NCBI GenBank assembly: GCA_020054175.1
Contig: JAGVLR010000083.1
Span: 1-6,569 of the forward strand
From: Candidatus Dadabacteria bacterium
GTDB taxonomy: Bacteria > Desulfobacterota_D > UBA1144 > Nemesobacterales > UBA2774
Length of the DNA stretch: 6,569 nucleotides
Reading direction: 5' to 3'
The notes beneath the pieces are model-generated. The model searched no databases, was not told the DNA's origin, and saw only the letters and a list, made by a program, of their open reading frames with translations. A program made the translations under genes and the position numbers. This document shows positions 1-6,569 of this stretch, one piece after another (position 1 is the stretch's first letter; each line of letters opens with the position of its first letter).

Positions 1-276
1 GAAAGAGGTCATTTTGCCGAACGGAGTGCGGTTGCCGTATTCCCTCATCGGGCAGAGGAAGAGGCTGACGTCGGCCTGCCAGTAATCCCCGAGACGGGTT
101 TCGAGCTCCTTCGTTTGGGAATAGGAGTAATCAGTGCCGGGCGGTGTGTAGAAGAGCACGTCCAGAGCAGCTATTTTCTTGAGCGCCTCGATGAAAGTGC
201 CCATGCGTTTGTATACTCCGTGGACCTTCGTTTTCGGGTCGTCTATGAAGTATCTTGAAACGAAGAGTATTCGCAT
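1..276 (-). CDS. Probable GT4-like glycosyltransferase, N-terminal 92 residues only (cut by window edge)
   Basis: The frame opens with ATG at 276 and stays open to base 1, so the 3' end of the gene lies outside the window. The start MRILFVSRYF is a first beta strand followed by a short loop, as in the N-terminal Rossmann half of GT-B glycosyltransferases. After it come HGVYKRMGTFIEALKK (about residues 19-34), a helix, and LDVLFYTPPG (about 39-48), a second strand. No signal peptide is seen, so a cytoplasmic enzyme is expected. The nucleotide-sugar site and EX7E motif of GT4 would lie in the missing C-terminal half, so the family call rests on the N-terminal pattern, my memory of similar proteins and the context of four other polysaccharide genes. 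It is the last gene of the run seen here, 23 bases after the kinase-fusion gene, with only a weak AAAGAG about 12 bases before the ATG. The donor and acceptor sugars are unknown. Confidence 0.72.
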   Translation of the reverse strand, partial: MRILFVSRYFIDDPKTKVHGVYKRMGTFIEALKKIAALDVLFYTPPGTDYSYSQTKELETRLGDYWQADVSLFLCPMREYGNRTPFGKMTSF

Positions 277-299
277 GGTTATAAGATGCTCTTTACTTG

Positions 300-1967
300 T
301 CAGGCCCCGGAGCCGGAGAGCATTTCCTCCCTCAGGAGCTGTATATTGCATCCATTCTCGATGCTGTTCTCATCGTCGAGCGGATTCTCCACCCTGCTTT
401 TTATTTGCGGAAACTCCTGGTCGGCCTGTATGAGCAGATTGAGCAGCCTCAGAGCCCGGATCGAATCGGATGAAATGCCCAGCTCTGCGGAATACTGCCT
501 GGCGCATTCGTTGAATATGTTTCCAGCGAAGGTGGAACCGTCCAGCATGTTGCGGTATGTAACTCTGTATTTCGAAGCTATGTCGGCGTTCTCGAGGTAT
601 ATGGCGGCCCAGGTGAAAAATGTAATCAAATCCATGAATGGAAAACCGTGAAGCGAGCTGTTCTCCCAGTCGATTATTCCAGGGGTGCCGCCGGTGTCAA
701 TGAGTATGTTCCAGGGGCCAAGGTCGCGGTGCTCGCAGACGGTATAGTCAAGATCGAGGCGGCTGATTATTGCTCTGATGCGAAGCATCTCGTCTTCCGT
801 CATTACGGAGCCGTAGTATGCGGTAAAAATCGATATCGCCTCTTCGATTTTTCGCTCGGCTTCTTCCTTGCGAGCCGGGGTCTTCGTTTTTTGGGCCAGC
901 TCGACCAGCCATCCTGTCATTTTCGATGCGAGGTCTTTGAATATATTGCTATCGAGTTTTCCGGCGATTCTCATCCCCTTTACCAGTGTTTGTCCGAGTG
1001 CAAAGTAGCCGGGCTCGTCGAAGGAAAAAAGAATCCGGGGAATCCACTTTATTTCGGTTCCGAGACTGCTGAGTACCGAGCCCTCGTTCTTGAGAGAATT
1101 GAGAGACTTCTCGACACGGGGCATTTTTACGATGAAGCTCGGCTCGGAAGACTGGTCGGGGAATACCAGAAGCCCCACTTTCTTATTCTCGGTATTACCC
1201 CTGGTTATCATCAGCATGCTTGTTCGCTCGGATGGAACGGGCTGACCCAGGCTCTCGAGAGTCGATCCAATCATCCCGGGCAGGTTGTATTCCGCTTCCA
1301 CGTTTTCATTCGGGAGGTCTCGCAGGGCCGGGACGGCTGTTTTCTTCAATGAGCGCGTTTCGGGCTTCGACGCAATCGTGCATACCGTGAAATTTTTTGG
1401 ATGCGGAACTATCAGCCACGGCAGATTTATGAAGGCGCTCGGGAAAATGCGATATAACAAAATGCGAAGTTGAGCACCTATTCTTCTTAGAGGGCTTACC
1501 GAGACGTCATCCAGATAGCTGCCGAGAAGCGTATATTCGACGGCTCCCCGGTTCTGGAACGGTATCCACATCGTCGGCTGGGATTGTTTGAAATCCGGTT
1601 TTAAAAGGTAGAGCGCGACGTCGCTGAACCCAAGGGATTCTATCTCTTGCATGAATGAATCTGCCTTGACCAAAGGGCTCACGGTCCATTCTATATAGGA
1701 GGTTCCCCCCGGTTTCAAATGAGAAAACATAAGCTCGAGGGTATTACGGTCGGGGTTTGAAGCCACTGCAAGGTCGCAGCTCCCCTCAACCGCGGAGTCG
1801 GGCGAAACTGTGCTTCCGGAAATCAACTCCACGGCTTGTTTCAAAGTACCGTTCGTGAACGTTATGCTTTTCCCGGGCCATGGTTTGAAAGCGAGAAAGC
1901 GCCAATCGACTCTTCTCAAAAGCTGGTTGCGTAGTTCGGTCGGTATCTTCCCGGAGTCTATCTTAAT
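300..1967 (-). CDS. Degenerate methyltransferase-like domain fused to an APH-family phosphotransferase
   Basis: The protein is 555 residues from the proposed ATT start at 1967, or 539 from a TTG at 1919. ATT is preferred because AAGGAGG lies 7 bases upstream and the TTG has no ribosome binding site; the added residues (KIDSGKIPTELRNQLL) run smoothly into RRVDWRFLA. Numbering below is from the TTG. Residues 1-80 look like a shrunken class I methyltransferase fold: a strand at 17-22, then LMFSHLKPGG (63-72) and a strand. They lack a glycine-rich SAM-binding motif I, so this part is probably not catalytic. Residues 97-135 hold a conserved-looking segment with TMWIPFQNRGAVEY. Residues about 220-500 form an aminoglycoside phosphotransferase-like kinase: possible ATP-binding Lys265 in FIVKMPR, catalytic loop HRDLGPWN (His397, Asp399, Asn404) and metal-binding Asp417 in IIDWE. 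The kinase residues are intact, so activity is likely. APH-fold enzymes phosphorylate small molecules, sugars or lipids; here a glycan or its precursor is an inference from context. No signal peptide is seen. Confidence 0.85.
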   Translation of the reverse strand: MKIDSGKIPTELRNQLLRRVDWRFLAFKPWPGKSITFTNGTLKQAVELISGSTVSPDSAVEGSCDLAVASNPDRNTLELMFSHLKPGGTSYIEWTVSPLVKADSFMQEIESLGFSDVALYLLKPDFKQSQPTMWIPFQNRGAVEYTLLGSYLDDVSVSPLRRIGAQLRILLYRIFPSAFINLPWLIVPHPKNFTVCTIASKPETRSLKKTAVPALRDLPNENVEAEYNLPGMIGSTLESLGQPVPSERTSMLMITRGNTENKKVGLLVFPDQSSEPSFIVKMPRVEKSLNSLKNEGSVLSSLGTEIKWIPRILFSFDEPGYFALGQTLVKGMRIAGKLDSNIFKDLASKMTGWLVELAQKTKTPARKEEAERKIEEAISIFTAYYGSVMTEDEMLRIRAIISRLDLDYTVCEHRDLGPWNILIDTGGTPGIIDWENSSLHGFPFMDLITFFTWAAIYLENADIASKYRVTYRNMLDGSTFAGNIFNECARQYSAELGISSDSIRALRLLNLLIQADQEFPQIKSRVENPLDDENSIENGCNIQLLREEMLSGSGA

Positions 1968-3099
1968 CTTTGTGCCTCCTTCCTGTCATGAATTCAAGAT
2001 AAATCGCAGTCGTATTTTTCACCATTACACTGGACGAGAATTCCGCCGCAACCTTTTTATTCCCGGCGGATGCCATTTCATTTGCCTTGTCCGGATCGTC
2101 TATAAGCCCCTGAATAGCCGCGGCCAGGGCGTCGGGGTTTGCCGGCGGTACAAGGCAGCCCGTTTCCCCGCTGGTTATGATTTCGTCGACTCCCCTTATA
2201 TTCGAGGCGACGACGGGCTTTCGCGCAGCCATTGCCTCCATAATGGATAGGGGGTGGCCTTCGAACAAAGATGGCAGAACGAATATGTCGCAGCTCCCAA
2301 GAAGCTCGGGTATGTCGTCCCTGTGTCCCAGGAGATGTACCCGTCCGCCTATTCCGAGGGAGCCGATCTCTTTTTCGATGTCTTTCCTTTCCGGTCCGTC
2401 GCCTGCGAATACGAAATCTGCGCCCGGAACCTTCGCTATGGCGCGAAGCAGATAACGATGGCCTTTTTGCTTGACCAGTCTTCCTACGGTCAGTACGACC
2501 GGTTTTCTGTTTCCGCGATCGGAGGCTATACCCGGCAGGATTCTCTCGAAGTTTTCACTTTCCCGCTCCTCGAATGCATTTATGCAGATACCGTTGTGCA
2601 CTACGTCTACCTTCCCGCCGAAGGGGATATCTCTTTTAAGCTGTGCGGATACATCGTTCGAGACCGCTATGTAGCGGTTTACTAGGAGGGAGACTACTTT
2701 CTGCATTAAATCGTAGCGCCTGCTTCCGATTTTTTCGTAGAGATGCTGGGTCGCGATTATGGTTTTAGCCCGCGCAAGGAAAGCGGATATTATGCCGTAG
2801 GAGCAGGCGAGCGGCCAGTTGAGATTCGCGTGAAAGATATCGGGACGGCGCTCCGCTACTATCTTTGTGAAACGGCGCATATTTTTTAAGTCTTCGTATC
2901 CGCCGATCACAGGTACCGGAATTGTCTCTACGTCGAGCTCCCTGATCTGGTCTATAAAATTAGATATGCCTGCGGCCGGATGATATGCCAGCGCCGGCTG
3001 CCATGTTTTTCGGTCGAGTCCTTTGATTAAATTGAATAATACCTTTTCCGCTCCGCCGAAATTGTCGCTGTCAATGTAATAAACTACGGTGTAGGTCAT
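1963..3099 (-). CDS. GT4 family glycosyltransferase (378 aa)
   Basis: This is a full-length retaining GT-B enzyme that would move a sugar from a nucleotide-sugar donor to a lipid-linked or growing glycan at the inner face of the membrane. The N-terminal domain carries the loop NFGGAEKVLFNLIKG (residues 13-27), typical of GT4 acceptor domains. The C-terminal domain begins near LTVGRLVKQKG (203-213), whose Arg207 and Lys212 match the donor-phosphate-binding pair. It continues with FVFAGDGPE (about 229-237) and the EX7E motif EGHPLSIME (Glu280 to Glu288). The length is normal for the family. The frame stays open upstream to 3336, but the extra 79 residues lie over the preceding gene in another frame and do not resemble a GT4 N-terminus. 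The ATG at 3099 forms an ATGA overlap with that gene's stop and begins directly with the first beta strand (TYTVVYYID). There is no clear Shine-Dalgarno, so initiation probably depends on coupling. The sugar specificity cannot be told. Confidence 0.93.
   Translation of the reverse strand: MTYTVVYYIDSDNFGGAEKVLFNLIKGLDRKTWQPALAYHPAAGISNFIDQIRELDVETIPVPVIGGYEDLKNMRRFTKIVAERRPDIFHANLNWPLACSYGIISAFLARAKTIIATQHLYEKIGSRRYDLMQKVVSLLVNRYIAVSNDVSAQLKRDIPFGGKVDVVHNGICINAFEERESENFERILPGIASDRGNRKPVVLTVGRLVKQKGHRYLLRAIAKVPGADFVFAGDGPERKDIEKEIGSLGIGGRVHLLGHRDDIPELLGSCDIFVLPSLFEGHPLSIMEAMAARKPVVASNIRGVDEIITSGETGCLVPPANPDALAAAIQGLIDDPDKANEMASAGNKKVAAEFSSSVMVKNTTAIYLEFMTGRRHKD
1975..1983 (-). promoter_or_regulatory. 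Strong ribosome binding site ahead of a probable ATT start codon
   Basis: Read on the minus strand this is GGAAGGAGG, followed by seven bases (CACAAAG) and then ATT AAG ATA. It lies in the last codons of the GT4 gene, whose TAA stop shares one base with the ATT. No ATG, GTG or TTG sits at a usable distance, so the site argues for initiation at ATT (1967). The TTG at 1919 is 55 bases downstream of this site and has no site of its own. Confidence 0.6.
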
Positions 3100-4094
3100 T
3101 TCGGAAGCCAGCGGCATGATTTGATCTTCGAGAGGAGGCTGTAGTTGCCGTTTTCTTTGATCTCGGAGAAAACCCCGAACCAGAAGAAATAATCCATAGA
3201 GAGCGAATAGGCTTTCCATAGTTTTTTGGATCTGCGCTTTTCCAATAGTTTCATGAGCGAAATTATAATGGCGTTTGTCTTCGGAATTAAAAGACTCAGT
3301 TTGATAAGCGATACACGGAGCGCGCGCAATTTCCACCCGGCGTGGTTATATTCTCTGAGCTTTATCTCCTCGAACAGCTCAGGATGCATGCTGACCATGA
3401 GCACCGTCATCTTTCCTCCGGAAATGGTGTTGCCGGCCAGCTTCTTAAAATCATTATCGTAATACTGGGTACACGTCGCTTCAGGACTATAAACAATTCG
3501 GGTGCCCGATTTTATTAAACGGTATGCCAGTTCGATGTCTTCGTAACCATAGAGATTAAAGGACTGGTTAAATCCTCCTGCCCGTAAAAACGTATCCCGC
3601 CGTATAGAGAAGTTGCCGGCGTAAAAATCCCACAACTGAAAGTCGTAATCCGGGGCCGACACCTTGATCAGCCTCGAGTTGAATTCATCGGCTATATAAC
3701 GGGCCGCGAATGTCGAGGACGGATCGATGTGAATAGGCGCGGCGCCTATAACTCCGAGGTTGGGATCTTTTAGATGCGCCTTATAATGTTCTTCTACAAA
3801 ACTCTCCGGAGCCTTCATGTCGTCATCCAGTATTATGACGATTTCTGAAAAAACCAGAGCCATCGCGTTATTCAGCGCCGATGCTCTTCCGGAGTTGGGC
3901 CGCCAGAGGCATTTGAGCTCGTACGGGGCTTTGAAAGATTCGACCAGCTCCCTCGTGCCGTCCTCGGAGCCGTCAATGGATATAATGACTTCGTATTCCC
4001 TCGGATCCAAGCTTTGATGAACGAGAGATTCTAATACACGTTCAACCGACTCCCGGCGGTTGTATGTCGGTATGACTACACTGATTTTAGGCAT
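3096..4094 (-). CDS. GT2 family glycosyltransferase with a galactosyltransferase-type C-terminal domain (332 aa)
   Basis: This is an inverting GT-A enzyme. Residues 3-11 (KISVVIPTY) form the classic GT2 first strand. IDGSEDGT (40-47) is the nucleotide-binding loop, NSGRASALNNAM (67-78) matches the GxxxARN-type helix, and LDDDM (89-93) is the metal-binding DXD-like motif. Residues 160-193 carry GNFSIRR and GGFNQSFNLYGYEDIELAYRL, the pattern of the Glyco_transf_7C domain, with Glu185-Asp186 as the probable catalytic base pair. The tail (about 255-310) is basic and hydrophobic (LIKLSLLIPKTNAIIISLM, then EKRRSKK) and could attach the enzyme peripherally to the membrane; this is inference, as no clear transmembrane helix is present. 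The ATG follows the TAA stop of the deacetylase gene with no spacer and no visible Shine-Dalgarno, so translation is probably by reinitiation. The last codons overlap the next glycosyltransferase gene by four bases. Donor and acceptor are unknown. Confidence 0.94.
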   Translation of the reverse strand: MPKISVVIPTYNRRESVERVLESLVHQSLDPREYEVIISIDGSEDGTRELVESFKAPYELKCLWRPNSGRASALNNAMALVFSEIVIILDDDMKAPESFVEEHYKAHLKDPNLGVIGAAPIHIDPSSTFAARYIADEFNSRLIKVSAPDYDFQLWDFYAGNFSIRRDTFLRAGGFNQSFNLYGYEDIELAYRLIKSGTRIVYSPEATCTQYYDNDFKKLAGNTISGGKMTVLMVSMHPELFEEIKLREYNHAGWKLRALRVSLIKLSLLIPKTNAIIISLMKLLEKRRSKKLWKAYSLSMDYFFWFGVFSEIKENGNYSLLSKIKSCRWLPK

Positions 4095-4910
4095 TTAATT
4101 GGAATTATTGTTGTAAAAATGTCTTTTAACAAATCGCTCGACCGTCTTCGGAATCATTTTTCGGACGACGTTCAGCTTGGTTTCCAGGGCTTCAGCGGGA
4201 GATTGTGCTATGTATAGTTTAGATACAAAATTCATAATAGTATCTTCCATCCCGACGTTCAGTCTGGGAAGTTTCAGCATATCGTCGTCGAGCGTGGCAA
4301 GAACCGGAATGCATGTGGCCGCGGTGCTGTAGCCGGCTTCGTATGCCAGGTTCCTGACAGTTTCGTTAAAGCCGCCGTGAGGATAAGCCATATGTTTGAC
4401 TTCGTGCCCCAGAGTTTCTTCGAGCTCCCGGCGGGACTCGAACATTTCAGCGTAGCAGATATCGGCCGGAATCTGGTCCATGTGGGGATGCGATACGCTG
4501 TGGGCTCCGACTTCAAATCCCTTTGCATCGAGCTCTCTGATTGCGGACCAGTCGGCAATGTCAAGCGCGACGTTCACGTCCGGTATCATCCAGGTGCTTG
4601 GCTTTCCCACGTATCCTACCGTTATATAAAATACGGCTTTGAAACTATAATCCTCAAGTATTGGAACGGCTTTTTCAAGTGCGTCCTTCAGCCCGTCGTC
4701 GAAGGTGATTATGATCGGCCTGCCTGGCAGGCTGGATTCGCCATTTTTGCAGTTTATGAGATCATCGAAAGTTATAGGCGTGAAATCGAGCATCTTCAAA
4801 ATCTTCATTTGAGTTGCAAACGCCCTGGTCGTTACCGTGTATTCCATAAAATTGGGGTGAGATTCGTCGCTTACCTGATGATACATCAGGATCGGGAATT
4901 TTACGTTCAA
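4095..4910 (-). CDS. Polysaccharide deacetylase, NodB/CE4 family (271 aa)
   Basis: This is a metal-dependent enzyme that removes acetyl groups from acetylated sugars, usually N-acetylhexosamines. The N-terminus has FPILMYHQVS (5-14), common in exopolysaccharide-linked CE4 proteins. Motif 1 is TFDDG (69-73), with Asp71 as expected general base and Asp72 as metal ligand. Motif 2 is HSVSH (137-141), with metal ligands His137 and His141. Motif 3 is AYPHGG (175-180), and KLPRLNV (213-219) follows as in relatives. I do not see a clear C-terminal motif-5 histidine of the LxLH type. There is no signal peptide, so it probably acts in the cytoplasm on a lipid-linked precursor rather than on exported polymer. 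The C-terminus is basic (KLNVVRKMIPKTVERFVKRH). The start is TTG at 4910, overlapping the preceding TGA as TTGA, and is supported by AAAGGAGG six bases upstream. An alternative ATG (residue 9) would cut off the start of the conserved fold. Confidence 0.94.
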   Translation of the reverse strand: MNVKFPILMYHQVSDESHPNFMEYTVTTRAFATQMKILKMLDFTPITFDDLINCKNGESSLPGRPIIITFDDGLKDALEKAVPILEDYSFKAVFYITVGYVGKPSTWMIPDVNVALDIADWSAIRELDAKGFEVGAHSVSHPHMDQIPADICYAEMFESRRELEETLGHEVKHMAYPHGGFNETVRNLAYEAGYSTAATCIPVLATLDDDMLKLPRLNVGMEDTIMNFVSKLYIAQSPAEALETKLNVVRKMIPKTVERFVKRHFYNNNSN

Positions 4911-6556
4911 GACTTCCCTCCTTTCGCAGTTTTAACTGCGCGGATGGAGACGACGACCTCGTAATTGTGATCGTAATATTCAAGCTCTTCTTTTTTAAGG
5001 TCCTCGATAGCAAGACCGTATAAGAAGCTTGTCGCTACGAGAACGTTTCCATAGCCCTCGACATCTATGGAATCGGCCTCGCTATTCTCGAATGCTTTTC
5101 TCGCGGAATAGGAGGTGAACCCCCAGCACCAGTTTCTCTCCCATGGTGACGCATCCGACGACTGACTGATGCCGGCTACTGTGGACAGTAGCACTCCTCC
5201 CGGCTTAAGAATTCGATAGATAGTGTCTATCGTGGATTTTATATCGTAAATAAGGTGCAGAGTTTGGGTGAAAATTATGCAGTCGAAGCTGTCGGACGGA
5301 ATATGCGGAGCGTTCGATAAATCCGCGACGATGGTGGTGTGCGGATTGACGCCTTTTTCTATGTTGAGTATGTCGATCTCGGTAACACGATCGTCTCCGT
5401 ATTTTTTAGTGTAATAGTCGTCTCCGATTTCGAGGACCCTTCCTTTGATGTCCTGTCTGTTCCCGGCAAGAAATTTTTCGATGTAATAGCGGTCTATGGG
5501 ATCGCCGCGATCAGAACCCCATGCCTCGCCTATTGGTTTTAATCTCCTGAGCTCACCGAAATGAACCCAGCCTACGGGGGGCTTGTACACCTGGCCGCGC
5601 AGCTTCGAAAGTATGGTGTGCCTTATCGAGCCCGGCAGCATTTTGAGCGCGAATGACCGCACTCCGCTTCTGAGCCGCGAAACGTATTTTCTGTTTTCGT
5701 CGAGAAGCCTGGCTGAAGAGGGGTGCCTGGATCTCCATACCCTCCGCCTGAGCGCGCGTTCTATGCCGGGATCGGCCGTTCCGTTCGACGACATATACTG
5801 CTCGAGCCAGTTAAGGAAGTATGTCTCGGACGAATTTGTCTTACCGGTATCAGAAGCGACCGAGCAGCAGGAGTCTTTATGTATTCTGTATAAATCCCAG
5901 CAGCGGTCGGCTATGAAGACCGGGGTGGTGCTATACACCTTGGATAAAAAGGCCTGGTCTTCGAACATGCCGGGAAATTTTTCTTCGAATCCGCCGACGC
6001 GGTCGTAGACTTCGCGGCGCAGTAGAATGTTCGACATGGAGGCCGGCGTCATGAGATTATCGATAAGAAGTCTGAGGAGCGCCGGAGGATTATGAAGAAA
6101 ATTCAGCCTGACGTCGAGATCCAGTATGCTGTCGCGGTTGCGGTCTTCTTCTTTTCCGCTCCAGCTGTACCAATATTTTGACGCGCCATATACCATCCCG
6201 GCTTCTTTGAATGTTTCGAGTATCTCCACCTGTTCTTCGAGCTTATACTCTATCCATTTGTCGTCCGCATCGATCGTCGCTATATATTTACCCCTGGAGC
6301 TGCCGATGCCGAGGTTTCTAGATGCGCTTATGCCTTTGTTTACGTGTTCGGGGTGTTCGAGGTAAAAAACCTTCCCCGGATTGTCGTTCACGTATTCGAG
6401 GGCTATTCCGGTGCTTTTATCGGTGGATCCGTCGTCGACAAGAATAAGCTCCCAGTTGGTATAAGTCTGGGCAAAGACACTCTCTATGGCCTCGCGGATA
6501 AATCTTTCGCCATTCAAAAAAGTCGTTATTACAGATACAAGCGGTTTATCTTTCAT
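4907..6556 (-). CDS. Bifunctional GT2 glycosyltransferase - SAM methyltransferase fusion (549 aa)
   Basis: Two enzymes are joined in one chain. Residues 1-230 are a GT2 GT-A domain: PLVSVITTFLNG (5-16), LVDDGSTD (39-46), GISASRNLGI (75-84), the metal-binding DADD (96-99), GGFEEKFPGMFEDQAF (188-203) with the acidic ED pair at 199-200. Residues 230-325 are a linker rich in Arg and Lys. Residues 325-525 form a class I methyltransferase of a kind I recognise from polysaccharide clusters: VGWVHFGELRRLKPIG (328-343), SDRGDPIDRYYIEKFL (348-363), motif I as VLEIGDD (374-380), VADL (410-413), FDCIIFTQTLHLIYD (424-438), LKPGG (450-454) and GNVLVATSFLYGLA (503-516). Motif I lacks the usual GxGxG, but this is normal for that family as I recall it. 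The protein could add a sugar and then O-methylate it, possibly as a chain cap; this is inference. The ATG is 13 bases from the window edge, and GGTATATATTTAT before it shows no clear Shine-Dalgarno. Whether more genes lie upstream is unknown. Confidence 0.92.
   Translation of the reverse strand: MKDKPLVSVITTFLNGERFIREAIESVFAQTYTNWELILVDDGSTDKSTGIALEYVNDNPGKVFYLEHPEHVNKGISASRNLGIGSSRGKYIATIDADDKWIEYKLEEQVEILETFKEAGMVYGASKYWYSWSGKEEDRNRDSILDLDVRLNFLHNPPALLRLLIDNLMTPASMSNILLRREVYDRVGGFEEKFPGMFEDQAFLSKVYSTTPVFIADRCWDLYRIHKDSCCSVASDTGKTNSSETYFLNWLEQYMSSNGTADPGIERALRRRVWRSRHPSSARLLDENRKYVSRLRSGVRSFALKMLPGSIRHTILSKLRGQVYKPPVGWVHFGELRRLKPIGEAWGSDRGDPIDRYYIEKFLAGNRQDIKGRVLEIGDDYYTKKYGDDRVTEIDILNIEKGVNPHTTIVADLSNAPHIPSDSFDCIIFTQTLHLIYDIKSTIDTIYRILKPGGVLLSTVAGISQSSDASPWERNWCWGFTSYSARKAFENSEADSIDVEGYGNVLVATSFLYGLAIEDLKKEELEYYDHNYEVVVSIRAVKTAKGGKS
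4917..4924 (-). promoter_or_regulatory. Ribosome binding site that fixes the TTG start of the deacetylase gene
   Basis: Read on the minus strand this is AAAGGAGG, followed by six bases (GAAGTC) and then TTG AAC GTA. It lies inside the last codons of the upstream fusion gene. The strength and spacing of this site make TTG at 4910 the likely start, although the codon is not ATG. Confidence 0.8.
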
Positions 6557-6569
6557 ATAAATATATACC

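Noticed and set aside
1025..1030. Run of six A (T on the coding strand) as a possible frameshift or slippage site
   Set aside because: The reading frame is continuous and the protein is plausible on both sides (ILFSFDEPGYF), so no shift is needed.
648..1352. 234-residue open frame on the plus strand
   Set aside because: It is antisense to the APH kinase domain, whose catalytic motifs are intact, and its own translation shows no recognisable fold or motif.
2254..2685. 143-residue open frame on the plus strand
   Set aside because: It lies opposite the C-terminal domain of the GT4 gene, including EX7E, and has no independent support.
3100..3336. In-frame 79-residue N-terminal extension of the GT4 gene, starting at 3336
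   Set aside because: It lies entirely over the coding region of the preceding GT2 gene in another frame, has no GT4-like features, and the ATGA start at 3099 begins right at the expected first strand.
4377..4964. 195-residue open frame on the plus strand
   Set aside because: It lies opposite the deacetylase motifs and spans the gene junction; it looks like a complementary-strand shadow.
5583..6008. 141-residue open frame on the plus strand
   Set aside because: It lies opposite the linker and late GT2 part of the fusion gene, with no motif of its own.
6557..6569. AT-rich TATATATTTAT just before the fusion gene, resembling a -10 box
   Set aside because: Only 13 bases are available, no -35 element can be examined, and the position is too close to the ATG to judge.

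Overview
This window is a piece of a bacterial cell-surface polysaccharide locus, and every gene is on the minus strand. Transcription runs from high to low coordinates, and six genes fill almost all of the 6.6 kb. Their order is: a GT2 glycosyltransferase fused to a SAM methyltransferase (4907-6556); a NodB-type polysaccharide deacetylase (4095-4910); a GT2 glycosyltransferase (3096-4094); a GT4 glycosyltransferase (1963-3099); a degenerate methyltransferase-like domain fused to an APH-type phosphotransferase (300-1967); and the N-terminal 92 residues of what looks like another GT4 glycosyltransferase (1-276), cut by the window edge. No tRNA, rRNA, CRISPR, insertion sequence or convincing terminator is visible. 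No gap between genes exceeds 23 bases.

The organism is a bacterium. Base composition looks close to balanced by eye, ATA and AGA/AGG codons are common, and some Shine-Dalgarno sequences are strong (AAGGAGG). I cannot assign a phylum. The gene set is typical of exopolysaccharide or O-antigen islands in environmental bacteria.

The genes are packed as one translationally coupled unit. The junctions are TTGA (stop TGA overlapping a TTG start), TAA directly followed by ATG, ATGA, and a TAA stop that shares one base with a probable ATT start; only the last junction has a 23-base gap. Together the products could build an oligosaccharide (three or four glycosyltransferases) and decorate it by methylation, N- or O-deacetylation and possibly phosphorylation. 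No Wzx flippase, Wzy polymerase, Wzz, initiating sugar-phosphate transferase or export gene lies in the window, so the glycan and its route out of the cell cannot be named.

The most notable points are the two fusion proteins, in which a transferase or kinase domain is joined to a methyltransferase fold (one with a weakly conserved and one with a lost SAM-binding motif), and the probable rare ATT start codon of the kinase gene, which has a near-perfect ribosome binding site. I see no clear evidence for a wholly new biological system; the fusions are the best candidates for undescribed biochemistry.
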